64,000 nt of DNA. It comes from Chondrosia reniformis. Taxonomy: Eukaryota; Porifera; Demospongiae; Chondrillida; Chondrillidae. Of the stretch, positions 37,601 through 54,518 are shown in pieces (positions within the stretch are counted from its first letter, which is position 1; every line of letters begins with the position of its first letter). The notes beneath the pieces were generated by a model. That model did no database searches and was not told the origin of the DNA. It saw nothing but the letters and a program-made list of their open reading frames with translations. Where the stretch lies: NCBI GenBank assembly GCA_947172415.1, contig OX359202.1, positions 6,124,899 through 6,188,898 of the forward strand, read 5' to 3'. A program made the translations under genes and the position numbers.

Positions 37601-40600
37601 CATCCTATTGATTATGTACGTACGTATGTATGTATATATGTACGTATAGGTTACGCAACTTTTAAAATGGAGGTCCATTTATATGAGGCTAGGCCTACCG
37701 CCAAATCAGACAAACTGTTCCTCAGCTATCAAACATGCTTATAAGAGGTACGTACTTACTGATGTCAGCATGACATACGTATGTACATATCAGTACCTGT
37801 AATTACATACTGATAGGTTCATTGAGCCGTATGTAGAACATTTAAAGAAGAAGACTTTTGAGAACGACCCTTCACCTCCTTGTGAAGAGGAGGAGGAGGA
37901 GGAAGAAGAGGATTTCACCAACAATGAAGAGAAACAGGAGAGAGGGGATGAAACAGAAAAAGAGGAGAAAGAGGAGAAAGAAGAAGAAAGACCCTTACAG
38001 GAGGAGGAGGAAGAAGAGGAGCCACTGGACACATTGCCTCCTGGACCACTGAAAAAGGAAGAGATTGACTTTCTGGCCAAGCCCTCTCCTGCCTGCTTGA
38101 CAGACAGTCCAAGTGAATCAGGATCTGATTTGGCAAGTGTCAAGGAGTCCGAAGACACTACTGTCAACCAGTGAGTTACCGTGGCAATGCCCTCTGCCAC
38201 TGAGCCCTCATGGTGGTTGTCTATTTACGTACAGGGTCCAATCATATGGTGATTGCCCCAGAAATAAGGGGGCGTACAGCGTGAATGATAAGATACAGGT
38301 TATGTACGGAAAGGGAAAAAGCAGAAGAATATATGAAGCAAAGGTGAGGGCCATATTGGCTTTGCGCATTTAAATATGTACATATGTACGAACCTTCAAT
38401 CATTACCTGAGAGCCGTTCTTTCATATGCTGCTACTCCATAGTGTTTAGACACAATTTCTTATGTACGTATGTACGTACAGGAAGTCTGCTTTTAATATA
38501 CGTATGTAGTCCATGGCTCCATACCTTTTTTAAGAGTGATTTTGTGCACTGACAATCCTTTGAATGCTCTAGAAATGATTCTGGATACTCATGATGGTTA
38601 AAATTACTAATACGTGCCTTGTTGTATATGATTATTTGTTGCCATGGTTACAGGTGATAGAGGTTTCCAGGGACGACGATGCACAGACTAACATTTATTT
38701 GGTTCACTACAATGGATGGAACAACAGGTGAGTAATAGTTTTACGTTTCCATGCCAACCAGCTCAAAACTAGACAAGTGAAGGAGTAATCACATTTGTAA
38801 TTAAACATGTCTGTTCAAAATGCTTAGATACAATGAGTGGATTTATGAGACAAGAATTATCGGTAAGGTCATTGGGAATTCATTCAGTGATAGGGGAAGA
38901 CCCCGATATAAAGGAAGGATGTCGCAAGAGGGGAATGGGGAGAAAGGTAAGAAGAGAACCCCAACTAAAGTGGAGCAGTCATTACCTCCTGGTGATCTTA
39001 GCAAGAAGAGACGAGGTTTGTAGTCTCACTTATCTTTCTTGTTGTGCATCTACTTGTGGAACAGTTCATCATTCATACATAATCTCCTCATAATGTAAAA
39101 ATGACTTACGAGTTTGCTGGATCAAATGGAAGTCCTTCTGCTAATGGTGTTGGTGGTTTTGTGGTATTAACATATGTACGTACATACATATGTATATTAC
39201 TCGCTTGTGTCAATGAGATGTTGAAATTTGTTTCTTGTTTCCGTTGTTTAGGACGTCCCTCTAAAGCTGTTACTTCAGACAGTCCTTCTAAACTAAAGTC
39301 TCCAATTTCCAAGAGCGAGCTCTTTAGATCAAAATCCAGCGAGTTAGGCTCCACCTCTTTTGAACTATTAGAGCCATCTCAGTCAGAAGCCCACTCTAGT
39401 CCAACTTCTGTAGAGGAGGCACATTTCCCAGTTCTGCCCTCAGAACACACCAGACTACAGTACCAAACTGATGAGTCGAACATCAGCCAACCTCATAACG
39501 AGTCCAGTCTTCAGTCTCCTCTAGAAGGTGTGCACAGCAAGTTTGAAACTTTACAGTCCTCCTTAATTAGCCCTTCTTGCTCCAATGAGAAAAAAAAGTG
39601 TCATTCAGGACACTGTTCTCCTTGCCAAGAGGACAGTGCTACAGAATCCCTGTCTCCGGGGACCCCTCAGCCAGAAGTGCCCCAGGAATCTTCTAAAGAG
39701 CTGGATTTTGACCTTAAAAAGGCGGAAGAGGCTCCTGTAGACATTTGTAATAAGGACGTCTTAATGAAACAGGAAAGTCTGCCTTCTCCTCCACCCTGTT
39801 CCAAAGAAGACCCTCAACATTGTATCTCTTCTCCCCCTTGCTCTAAAGAGGATTCTAAACATTGTCCTTCTTCTCTAGAAGAACCGACATTGGACAATAT
39901 TACTGAAAATGATGACAATGTGCCTGATCCTGTTGCCATGGAAACCAATGAACTTTCTAAAGATGACTTTACTGCAAGAGATGCTGAAGCTAGTATAAAG
40001 TCAGCCTTCATTAAAAGGGAATTTGAAGATGATCTACCCCTAGCAGCTGCAACTGCTCTTGCAGATCTGATTGGCCCAGTAGAGCCAATGGTAGTCAGCC
40101 ACGAGAAGACCAGTTCTCCAGGAGGATCCAGTGATGCTCCTCTAGATGGAGAAGACACAGCAATCTCAGACCAGGAGGGGCAGCAGGTGAACTCGGACTC
40201 GACCAAGGGGGAGGACCTGTCCCCTGGCACCTCCCCCAGGAAGGGCAGAGGTCGCAGGAGCACTCAAAACACACCGGAGAGGAAGAGAGTGAAACCAGCA
40301 TCATCAAGCGAGGATGAGAAGTTGAAGAAAAGAGTTGCTACTCTACCCAATGACGACAGTAACCCATGGGTACTAGATTTTTGTAAGTTTTAGGTTTCCT
40401 ATCCTGGAGTATATGCTGACATTGATTTTGTTTATGTCATTTGCCACTAGTTGCTAATTTAAAATTTATTGGTAACTACGTACGTATGTGTCCTTTAGCT
40501 TCTCAACCTGATCTGGATCCATCGGAGAAGATAAGGCTGATACTGGACAAGATGGATGAGATGAGGAAATTGTACTCTTCCTTAAAGTCTGAAGTGATGC

Positions 40601-41411
40601 ACATCGAGAGGAAGAAGAGAAAAGCAAAACAAAAAGAAAAGGAAACACAACAAGGTAATTACGTACACACATCAAAGAAACAAATATCCAGATTTTCCTA
40701 CCAATTTTGTCACTATATACTCTGACATATCTCGGAACCTATTTTGAACTTCTTCCTGTCACATGCTAGTCACATGATGGCTCAGTGGAGGAAGAAGAAA
40801 GAACTGTATCCTCATTTATTACTCTATACTGCATATCTGGGTATCTTGTCAGGAAATATTATTACTGAATGGCAAAATGTTTTAATTTGTGTTGCTACAA
40901 TACATACATGAATAATAGAAGTGATAATCAAACCACAAGTTATTATTCTCAAACCTCATGAAAAAAACAAGTGTTTCGAGTTAAAACAAGTATTTTGAGT
41001 TTAAAAACTCGTGGGGCTGCCGTCCCTGCACTCTTATAAATAACGATGGAAAAGCTTCGTTAACTAAAGCTTCCTGAAAGCTGCCATTTGCAAAAGCGAT
41101 GTACATATTGATGTATAAATTAAAGTGTTATAATAGTTATGTCAAGAAATCTAACCCAGGACAGCTGGTAATGACTGCCAGTACTCTGCCACTGAGCTAC
41201 AATTATCCCCATTCATGTTTCCCCTCTTAAACTATCTACAAAGTATTATGTATGTATGTATATAAACTCTGAATGGGTGTGTATATAAGTACATGAAAGT
41301 GTTACCATGACTGCATAGTTTCGTTGTTGTCAAATTTACGACCATCTTCTTCCCTCCTCAGCTCAAGCTAAGCAACCACCATCATCGCTTCCGTTTGTGG
41401 ATTGCCATTGA
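34621..41411 (+). CDS. ARID4: ARID4 (RBBP1-like) chromatin regulator
   Basis: Homologue of ARID4A/B, a subunit of Sin3-HDAC repressor complexes that binds RB-family proteins and chromatin in the nucleus. Nineteen coding exons join in phase to 1,096 residues: 34621-34623, 34715-34825, 35015-35080, 35235-35325, 35863-35942, 36046-36099, 36261-36422, 36580-36662, 36733-36830, 36982-37076, 37279-37566, 37650-37747, 37817-38170, 38235-38343, 38654-38727, 38828-39015, 39252-40382, 40499-40654, 41362-41411. Domains in family order: Tudor region ~5-117 ([24 protein letters not shown]), RBB1NT ~160-270, ARID ~330-425 ([15 protein letters not shown]), an acidic linker, chromo-barrel ~535-605 ([15 protein letters not shown]), an AT-hook-like RRGRPSK near 650, and a basic helical tail ~1030-1080 ([17 protein letters not shown]). 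The start codon is an exon of its own as far as coding goes. Vertebrate paralogues are longer, mainly in disordered parts. It converges with the GTPase gene. Confidence 0.93.
35741..35860. repeat. 40-bp tandem triplication at an ARID4 splice acceptor
   Basis: AGTACTTGTGGTTTGG starts at 35741, 35781 and 35821, giving three almost perfect 40-bp units in the intron before exon 5. The third unit ends in TTGCAG, the real acceptor; the first two end CATGAATTTAAG at the equivalent place. Confidence 0.9.
41141..41210 (-). other. tRNA-derived relic in the last ARID4 intron
   Basis: Read on the minus strand this has a very good tRNA A-box/D-arm (TAGCTCAGTGGCAGAGT) followed by a CTGG...CCAG stem in the anticodon-arm position and a degraded B-box (TGGGTTAGATTTC). 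The acceptor arm does not pair, so it is a tRNA pseudogene or the head of an old tRNA-type SINE, not a working tRNA. It lies in intron 18 (40655-41361). Confidence 0.45.
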
Positions 41412-41574
41412 ATCTATCTCATTGTAATGCAAGGCTGCATGGAATTCTCATTTTACGTTTGTAACAGCTTGTATTGTACATTTCAATTCTTTTTCACTTA
41501 CTCTTATAAAATGCCTGATGAATTCTTGATTACTTTCAGTTAATAGATATGTATATGTATATCTTTGACAATTA

Positions 41575-41715
41575 TTTTTTTCTTCACTTCTCCTTTTATG
41601 TGCAACTGGTCATGTATTTTAAGAATTCGTTTACTTTCTCAATAAGTATATTGCATGTAAACATTATTAAAAAGATGCAGGAGACAAGGAAAGAGTTTAA
41701 ACACAGTCAATGAAT
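41575..41715 (+). repeat. Direct repeat, left copy, flanking the GTPase gene
   Basis: About 130 bp that recurs imperfectly at 43484-43606. Shared runs include TTCTTCACTTCTCCTTTTATG, TTGCATGTAA, ATTAAAAAGA and an ATGAATT end. Both copies are in the same orientation, with the intronless GTPase gene between them. Origin unknown: segmental duplication, or remnants of an insertion. Confidence 0.7.
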
Positions 41716-41752
41716 TGCGATTGGCCTACAGTGCTAGTATTGTGTCAATTAA

Positions 41753-41775
41753 AATAAAACCTACAAGCCTTTTAT
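41753..41775. terminator. Overlapping convergent poly(A) signals
   Basis: AATAAA on the plus strand at 41753-41758, about 340 bp after the ARID4 stop, and TTTATT at about 41770-41775 (AATAAA on minus), 20 bp after the GTPase stop. The two convergent genes therefore appear to end within the same few tens of bases. Confidence 0.5.
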
Positions 41776-41794
41776 TATTATAATGCAGGTTTGA

Positions 41795-43165
41795 TCAAGC
41801 GCTGCTTTCAAGTTCTGCTAGTCTTTTTTCTGCTTCATCAATTGTCATATAATCTCCTTCGCATGCTTCTCTCCTTTTTTTAACTTCCGCTATCTTTCTC
41901 TGAAGAGCTTCGATTTCCTCGTGATTAGTGGAATTCTTGATCGAGCAGGTTTTAATTATTTCTTGGTCTAAAGTTTCTAAATCTGCAAGTAGACTACTTT
42001 CCTCTTCTGTAAGCGTAGCTATTTCCTCAGCGTAGACGTGTCTTTTATACGTACTGATTGTCAACATGGCATGCAGCTGTTTCATAAACTCCCCACTTAT
42101 TTCACCTCTAACTGTTCCCTCATCGAACGAACCCTCTATAGACCATTCCAACTGACCATTATCCCACTTGTCTATTTTAACAATTGCATAGTCGGGTTTA
42201 ACTTCGAAAGTAGCTGTCCGATTTCCAAACAAAGATCTATCCAATGACCACTGTTTGTCAACAATTAAATCATCGGTATCATAAATGTTAAGTTTCTGTT
42301 GACACCGTTTCAATCGTAGCAGTTTGTCTGCTTGAGACGAAGCCATGTGCTCAAGGGAGGTCAGTACCGCAGCAGACCCTCTTTCCTTTTCAATTAGTTG
42401 ATCATTATATCCAGTCAATTGATATCCCAATGCATCCAACATCTCCCGATCTTTCTGCTTAACAACGGGAGTTTTAGCTATACGTAGCTTCGATGTACCA
42501 ATGGAGCTCATTTTTGACACATAGTCTAGTATAGCGAAGCGGGTCTTCAGGCTAGCCTCGCGGGTGCTGTCATCTAGAGGGAGAGAATCAATCGTGAATA
42601 CTTCCGGCTTAAAGCGTAATTTGGTGAGCTCGACTACTCTGTCTTGAACTTTTTCCATGTACTCTTCTAATACAATTCCCATCTTACGCCTAGCCTTTTC
42701 TGCTCTTTCTCCTTCTTCAACTTTCGTCAGGACGATAAAGACGTTGTTTTCAAAGATTTGTGGCAAAAGATTACTATAATATTTGATCGTCATCTTGAAC
42801 GTTTCATCAATCTTCCCATCGATTTTACAAACGATAGCACAAGCGGTTACAGTCTTTATCTCTCGTAGATTTTTAACTAAATCAATCATATGGGCCAAAT
42901 CTTTTTCGCCACTATCGTTTAGGCCTGGAGTGTCGACAATGGCGATGTGCTTGAAATTGTTATCCCTCACTCTACTACTCTTTACTTGCTTGGTCTCGGG
43001 CAAGTTGCTTGTAGCAGTGATAAACGTTTGCACTTCTCCGCCAATCGAATCGATATGCTCATCCGAAGGATCAATCAGGTAATTGCCGAGTGTACTCTTT
43101 CCGTTTCCAGTCGCTCCCAGCAATAAAAGAGATTTTGGATTAGCATCTTCTGAGGCGGCACACAT
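41795..43165 (-). CDS. AIG1/IMAP-family-like GTPase, intronless
   Basis: A single uninterrupted frame of 456 residues. The N-terminal ~210 residues are a P-loop GTPase of the AIG1/GIMAP (septin-like, TRAFAC) type: G1 GATGNGKST at 17-25, G3 DTPG at 78-81 within IAIVDTPGLNDSG, and a G4-position TKVE at 147-150 after NVFIVL. The C-terminal half has no domain I recognise: a central region of about 110 residues, then a charged, probably coiled-coil tail (~385-456). No signal peptide or transmembrane segment is seen, so it is probably cytosolic. Family members act in immune-cell survival in vertebrates and pathogen response in plants; its role here is unknown. It is the only intronless gene among the intron-rich neighbours and lies between direct repeats. 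A perfect CRE lies 42 bp upstream of the start. Confidence 0.85.
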   Translation of the reverse strand: MCAASEDANPKSLLLLGATGNGKSTLGNYLIDPSDEHIDSIGGEVQTFITATSNLPETKQVKSSRVRDNNFKHIAIVDTPGLNDSGEKDLAHMIDLVKNLREIKTVTACAIVCKIDGKIDETFKMTIKYYSNLLPQIFENNVFIVLTKVEEGERAEKARRKMGIVLEEYMEKVQDRVVELTKLRFKPEVFTIDSLPLDDSTREASLKTRFAILDYVSKMSSIGTSKLRIAKTPVVKQKDREMLDALGYQLTGYNDQLIEKERGSAAVLTSLEHMASSQADKLLRLKRCQQKLNIYDTDDLIVDKQWSLDRSLFGNRTATFEVKPDYAIVKIDKWDNGQLEWSIEGSFDEGTVRGEISGEFMKQLHAMLTISTYKRHVYAEEIATLTEEESSLLADLETLDQEIIKTCSIKNSTNHEEIEALQRKIAEVKKRREACEGDYMTIDEAEKRLAELESSA

Positions 43166-43206
43166 TCTGGAAACAAGAAGTTCTATAGCTATATAGGCTT
43201 TTCGCG

Positions 43207-43214
43207 TGACGTCA
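43207..43214. promoter_or_regulatory. Perfect CRE upstream of the GTPase gene
   Basis: TGACGTCA, a palindromic CREB/ATF site, 42 bp upstream of the GTPase start codon. The same octamer begins the ARID4 promoter. Confidence 0.5.
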
Positions 43215-43659
43215 TCTAAGAGGGAGGGGCTCGAGGGCGATAAGTGTAGGAAGGGACCTACTCCCTGATAGTTATGTTCTTGATTAATTAGATTTAGATT
43301 AAAGAATAGAGAAAAAAGAAAAAAGTTGCTGCAGTGGTGTTGCTATTGCAGTTTTCTGGTAATAGCTACTAAATAATTTGGGGGATTGCCCCCATGGTTC
43401 CTATGCCTATGTCATTAGTTGGCCACATACAATCATAAACTGTAACGCAAGGTGATGGCTAGCAATATAGACCTTTATTTTCCCTTTTTTCTTCACTTCT
43501 CCTTTTATGTACAACTTGTATCTAAGAATACACTTCGTTTTATTGAGTATTGCATGTAATGTATTAAAAAGACAAGAGACAATGAAGGAGTCAAACATAA
43601 TGAATTAAATCTGTTGCATTCCGGCTAGTTCATATGCCACTTTGTGGTGACTGCATAAT
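43215..43659. other. Intergenic region between the GTPase gene and CABLES
   Basis: Holds the GTPase 5' flank and the CABLES 3' flank. TTTATT at about 43474-43479 is an AATAAA on the minus strand and may serve CABLES. The right copy of the direct repeat (43484-43606) lies here. I see no further gene. Confidence 0.5.
43484..43606 (+). repeat. Direct repeat, right copy, flanking the GTPase gene
   Basis: Imperfect second copy of the sequence at 41575-41715, same orientation, about 1.9 kb away. It starts TTTTTTCTTCACTTCTCC and ends near CATAATGAATT. It lies upstream of the GTPase gene and within the 3' flank of CABLES. Confidence 0.7.
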
Positions 43660-46571
43660 TCATATAATACCGGGCTGTAACCGTTCTAAATGTCTTGAAT
43701 ATTGCTTGTCAGGTACTATAAGAGAAAACTTGAGTGCTACTACAACAGGAAACTCAATTAAAATGACATCCTTTGATGGAACTTTTAAGACACTTGAAAC
43801 CTCCTGGAAATGATACAGAGAGATTGTCAGTTAGTAGACTTCACTGATAGAGCTGTGCGTTCAGAACCATGACTAACATGAATTAGCTTCTTGATATCTG
43901 TTCGCTGAAGGTGAAGGAATTTTGCTGCCAGTAGCAAACATGCTCCTAAAAATATAGTTTATAATACTGAGAATGTAAAATTCTTTTAAATAAGGATTCC
44001 TTCTAACTTTGTCAAACTTTTGGATGGTACATATTTAGACTCTTTGAACACATTTTGGTTTATCCAGTTTTGAAACACTTAACCAATAGACTTAAATCTA
44101 AACTATTTTTGGATATTCAGAGGGTCAAAAGTTGTATCATCCAAAAGATTCTATTACAAGCAATACCCGAGAGGCACTGACCTGCTATTGGCTTGCAATT
44201 AATACGGTTCACCTTTCCCTATATGGTGATATGTATATACATTAAGTATTATTATTACTGCCCTATTGAAACGTACAGCATTTATACACCTTGCATTATG
44301 TATAGACAACTCACTACTAGCACAAGCTTCTCAAAGTAGACAAACGCATAACACAATACACACATATCAATCTGTGCCTGGAGGAGGAGGAAGATCCCTT
44401 AATTACATTCCTGTACTCCACTTAGTGGAAAAGATTGCTAATAACAAGTGATAAAAGCTATACCAATTCAAAACATCTCATAAATGAATGTGAAAGAGCA
44501 TTAAATTAAAGTAAAAAATGTAAAAACAGGAATACAGTCACTTCACTTACATTCTGGATGCACTATTAAAACATTTACATTGGACAAAGATATAATTAGT
44601 ATTCCTGATTATCAGACTATAACCCTGCTGGTTCAATATCTTGAACAAAATGGTGGTTGCCCTAGTGATTCATGTGTAAAGACAAAGCTTACTTCACTGA
44701 CAACCTGTTTCATGTCTCTCTTTAACCTGAAATGTATACAAAACAGTAAAAGTCAGCAAACGTTGTGTGCTATTTGAAACCAACTTTCTGATTTTACTGA
44801 GTTTTATGAGGATGTGTGGGTAGACATCGCTGAAGCGCTTGTTTAAGTCCTTCTTTTCATCTTCTGGCGTACTGTACTCTATCAGAGAAGCCTACAGGTA
44901 AACAAGAGAGGTTGAGATAGAGACGGTCTAATCTGCCCATCGTCCTTTTGTACCATATATGATGTTCGCTGGATTGTTGTGACTTTTCTTCCATTAAACA
45001 CCTTTTCATTGTCCACAAGATCGGGATGGTAGTTAATGAGCACGTTGTCTATGCTGTGGTTGTTCCTCCAGAAGGTGTGAACATTCTTCAACCAAGCGTC
45101 TTTGTGAGCTTCAGAGAAACTGAGCTGCAGTAACAGATCACGTCTATCTGCCAAGCTCCAGACTGGCGACAGCAAATGCTCCAATGACACCTCCTACATT
45201 TATAATAATGATTGTGACATGCCACACCAAACCGATATCAGTAAATAGAGCCCAAGGCAAAGAGTTTACCATTTGAAATGGTTATAAATACCACTCTTTT
45301 ACTAACATTATACATATTACATTTTTACTCTCATATAATATATGTACAGTGTATTTCTACAGGTCCTCCAGGTAGACCAGCCTTATGGGGTTTCCTGGTC
45401 AAATAATAAAAAATAAGGTCAATATAGGTACATATATAAAATACTTTAATTCCGTTGCTAAGATACCAGTGGCTAGCTAATATTGTACCTTTCCTTCTCC
45501 CAAGTCAATCTCATCCAGGTCCAGCCCAAGGGAAAAGCTCTGTTGTTTCATTCTATAGAAATATTCAACTAATAAGTATTTAATGGAGAGGCAACTTGGA
45601 GTAGTTCTCTAACCTCAAATTGCCACCACTCCTCTTATAGGGGATTATTGTAAACATACTGACAGGGAAATCCCCCCCTGATACCAGCATGTACCTATAG
45701 AATGTAGAATGACTTTGTATATTATATCATCAGAATGTCCAAGTAAGTGGAAATAAGTTCCAAGTCCTATAAAATATGTACAGATTAAGGGTTTTACCCT
45801 TTTGTAGTGAATATTATGCATTGTTGACTGATAAATTTAAAAATGGCAGACAGGCTGGGCTGGTATGATGAGACCAATATGTATAAGGTACCTTTGACCT
45901 GGTACAAGCCTTTGTTCAGAGTGACTGAAGGCATCGTATCTTCCTGGGTGAGTCCTTTCTTCCTTAAATGCCAATTGGGCTGGTTCTGGCAAGTGGTAAT
46001 CCACTGATAGCGATGCCTGTAATGGAACCTTGTGAGTTGGTGATTTGGAAATGGTGTATGAATGTCGAGGAGATTTGGCAGAGATGTGAGCTAAATCCTC
46101 GCGACTAGATTTAAATGAGATAGTTCTCGCCATCTTTGGAGTGCCTTCGAGTATTGGGGAAGTGCTATTTGGAGTCAACTCTTCTTCTAAATCTCCTCTG
46201 AACAGCATCACTGGAGCGATAGTGACCATGTTGTCACTATCCAACTCAATGCCAAGCAGGAACTCTTTGGCTGCGCGCCTTCTTGCATCATCTTTTATGG
46301 AAATTAGCTTCTTCTTTCCAATCGTCTTGGATTTACGAACCTTCCTATTACATACACAACGTGGAACAAAAGTGATCGTGTGCGTGAATGCAGGAATATA
46401 AATTTGGTCTAGGACCTTACACCCTAATTATCAATGATACGCTCCATATCACCTGTTGTAAGACCGAAAATCGGAATACAGGCGTTCTTTGTACAGTACG
46501 CCGTCTACACCCTCTGCCTTTTCACTACTGCAGGTCGCTTCCAAATCTATTGAATTGCCAATAGTAGCCAT
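43660..46571 (-). CDS. CABLES: CABLES-like CDK/ABL adaptor with cyclin-box C-terminus
   Basis: Homologue of CABLES1/2, adaptors that link cyclin-dependent kinases to tyrosine kinases such as ABL. Ten exons join in phase to 442 residues: 46453-46571, 45892-46344, 45489-45552, 44954-45193, 44785-44891, 44693-44726, 44315-44377, 44182-44218, 43878-43945, 43660-43803. The N-terminal DDARRRAAKEFLLGIELD matches the short RRR-A-FL-I-LD motif of CABLES. A low-complexity Ser/Pro region follows. The C-terminal ~160 residues follow the cyclin-like domain in order: NYHPDLVDNEKVF, SYMASLIEY, YPHILIKLSKIRKLKRDM, YAFVYFEKLVL, GACLLLAAK and ILIEFPVVVALKFSL. Two of the exons are only 34 and 37 nt, which hides the gene from simple frame scans. 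It is head-to-head with the membrane-protein gene at 46889. Confidence 0.85.
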
Positions 46572-46888
46572 TTTATTCCGATATCCCATATTCTGGAACA
46601 TCGATAATATTTACTTTTACCTCCTAGCTCCTGGAATGGTATAAGTGATGCGAAGCGAAGTACTGTTAAAATATCATCGAATCAGAACTTAATCATTGAT
46701 ATGAATTGCATGCAATTTTTTAAAAAAAAACAATGTAGTGATATTTTCTACAGGCATTATAGAAGCGTCGCGCGTCTTCATGCAATGAACGCCGAAATCG
46801 ACCAATAGAAAGGACCCAATAGCAATTTTAAATAGCATGGTAACCAATGTTCGACTTCATATGCACTGCCAGTAAACCATGAACGATA
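46572..46888. promoter_or_regulatory. Bidirectional promoter region with CCAAT boxes
   Basis: 317 bp between the CABLES start codon (minus) and the next start codon (plus). It contains three CCAAT boxes on the plus strand near 46802, 46816 and 46844, and a CpG-rich patch GTCGCGCGTC near 46768, unlike the AT-rich surroundings. These fit an NF-Y-type shared promoter. Confidence 0.5.
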
Positions 46889-47541
46889 ATGTTTTCAGGA
46901 TGTTTCGGTAGCCTTAGCACAGTCTACAAAGGACATTTGTCTCTTGGCGAAAGGCGCTTACTTTTGGCAACTGTTGGTTGCCTTATCCTAAACTGTATTG
47001 CACTTGCTACTGCTGTGTTTGACTTCTGTATTACCCTAGGCCTTGGAAAGCCGGAATATTCTTCTCACTACATCGTCTATCTAATAATGGTAAGTGTAAA
47101 GTGCCTCTATGATATGTGATTTAATTTATCTGTCATTTATAATGATGTAATTATAATAATGATTGTTCATTAATGTGACATGCCATACAAAAACTAAGGA
47201 TGGCCCAACCAGTTTAGGTTTATATGTCACATTACAAAAGAAACTCATGATAAATAGTACTTGGAAGTATATATTTGTTGCTTTTGCAGGGTTTGCATTG
47301 GGGCGGATTTGTAGGTTTTGTTCAAGGAGTAATTTATGCCATCGAGATTCACCATAGGAGACTTTTACAGATAAGCATTACCTCAGGAGGTAGGCTTCTG
47401 TCATTTAATATTATATCTGTTACATCCAGATATACAATTCTATTCATTCATACAGTTGTGTCAATAATTGGACTACTGTTGAGAGTAATCTTTGAATTAG
47501 CATTTGAAGGACACTTTCCTGAAACACTAGTTTTAAGCTAA
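46889..47541 (+). CDS. Small multi-span membrane protein, unidentified
   Basis: Exon 1 46889-47089 and exon 2 47290-47541 join in phase 0 to 150 residues. Hydrophobic spans are at about 24-50 (LLLATVGCLILNCIALATAV), 60-85 (IVYLIMGLHWGGFVGFVQ) and 105-132 (HTVVSIIGLLLRVIF), so three membrane segments are likely; no signal peptide motif is clear. Within exon 2, 47390-47455 is a stop-free 66-nt stretch with GTAGGC at its left and TACAG at its right. It may be a real in-frame intron, giving a 128-residue form, or a retained or alternative intron. I do not recognise the family. A poly(A) signal lies at 47650-47655. It is head-to-head with CABLES. Confidence 0.65.
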
Positions 47542-47649
47542 GTCCTTTAGAAGATGTATATACAGCATTTTCATTTTTTGTACCATCACAAATGATAAGT
47601 TATGCCTAATCATGAATCAGAAATTGCACATTTTGAATCAGCATTATTT

Positions 47650-47655
47650 AATAAA
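47650..47655 (+). terminator. Poly(A) signal AATAAA
   Basis: AATAAA about 110 bp after the stop codon of the membrane-protein gene on the plus strand. It lies in the ~290-bp gap before the convergent actinin stop codon (47830-47832). Confidence 0.45.
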
Positions 47656-47829
47656 TTCATTGAATTACAAAAGTAACACTCGTCCTAATAATTGGTCACA
47701 CTTGGAAAGCTACACTAGCAGTTTCATGTGTGTACAATTCACAAAATAGAAATCCTAATTTAATAAACATTAAATGTTACCCAAAACAAGTTCTAAAATT
47801 CAAACGAAGTTCAATTCTAGTAACTGCCC

Positions 47830-54332
<6,503 letters not shown>

Positions 54333-54518
54333 AGCTTCCTCTATCGATCTCCTAAACTACAGGCCAACGAAAATCAACCGACTCGAAAAAGTGAACTCTC
54401 TCGCTTCTTTGTTCAAGAGTTGCAGGAGGAGGAGCTTGCAGAGTGGATGTTACCTTATAAGGTTGGTGCTTCCGTTTCGACCATTAAATTCTATTGGTCG
54501 GTCACCCCCAGTGCGGTC
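54333..54518. promoter_or_regulatory. Bidirectional promoter between actinin and HTD2
   Basis: 186 bp between the actinin start codon (minus) and the first family-consistent start of HTD2 (plus). ATTGG (an inverted CCAAT) occurs near 54493. The HTD2 frame stays open back into actinin exon 1, so an earlier ATG at about 54447 (WMLPYKVGAS) cannot be excluded. Confidence 0.45.

Noticed and set aside
37790..38200. Minus-strand Ser-rich open frame opposite ARID4 exon 13
   Set aside because: It is the complement of an acidic Glu-rich coding exon; low complexity keeps it open.
39814..40263. Minus-strand 149-codon open frame opposite ARID4 exon 17
   Set aside because: Antisense shadow of the large disordered exon; no splice context or family match.
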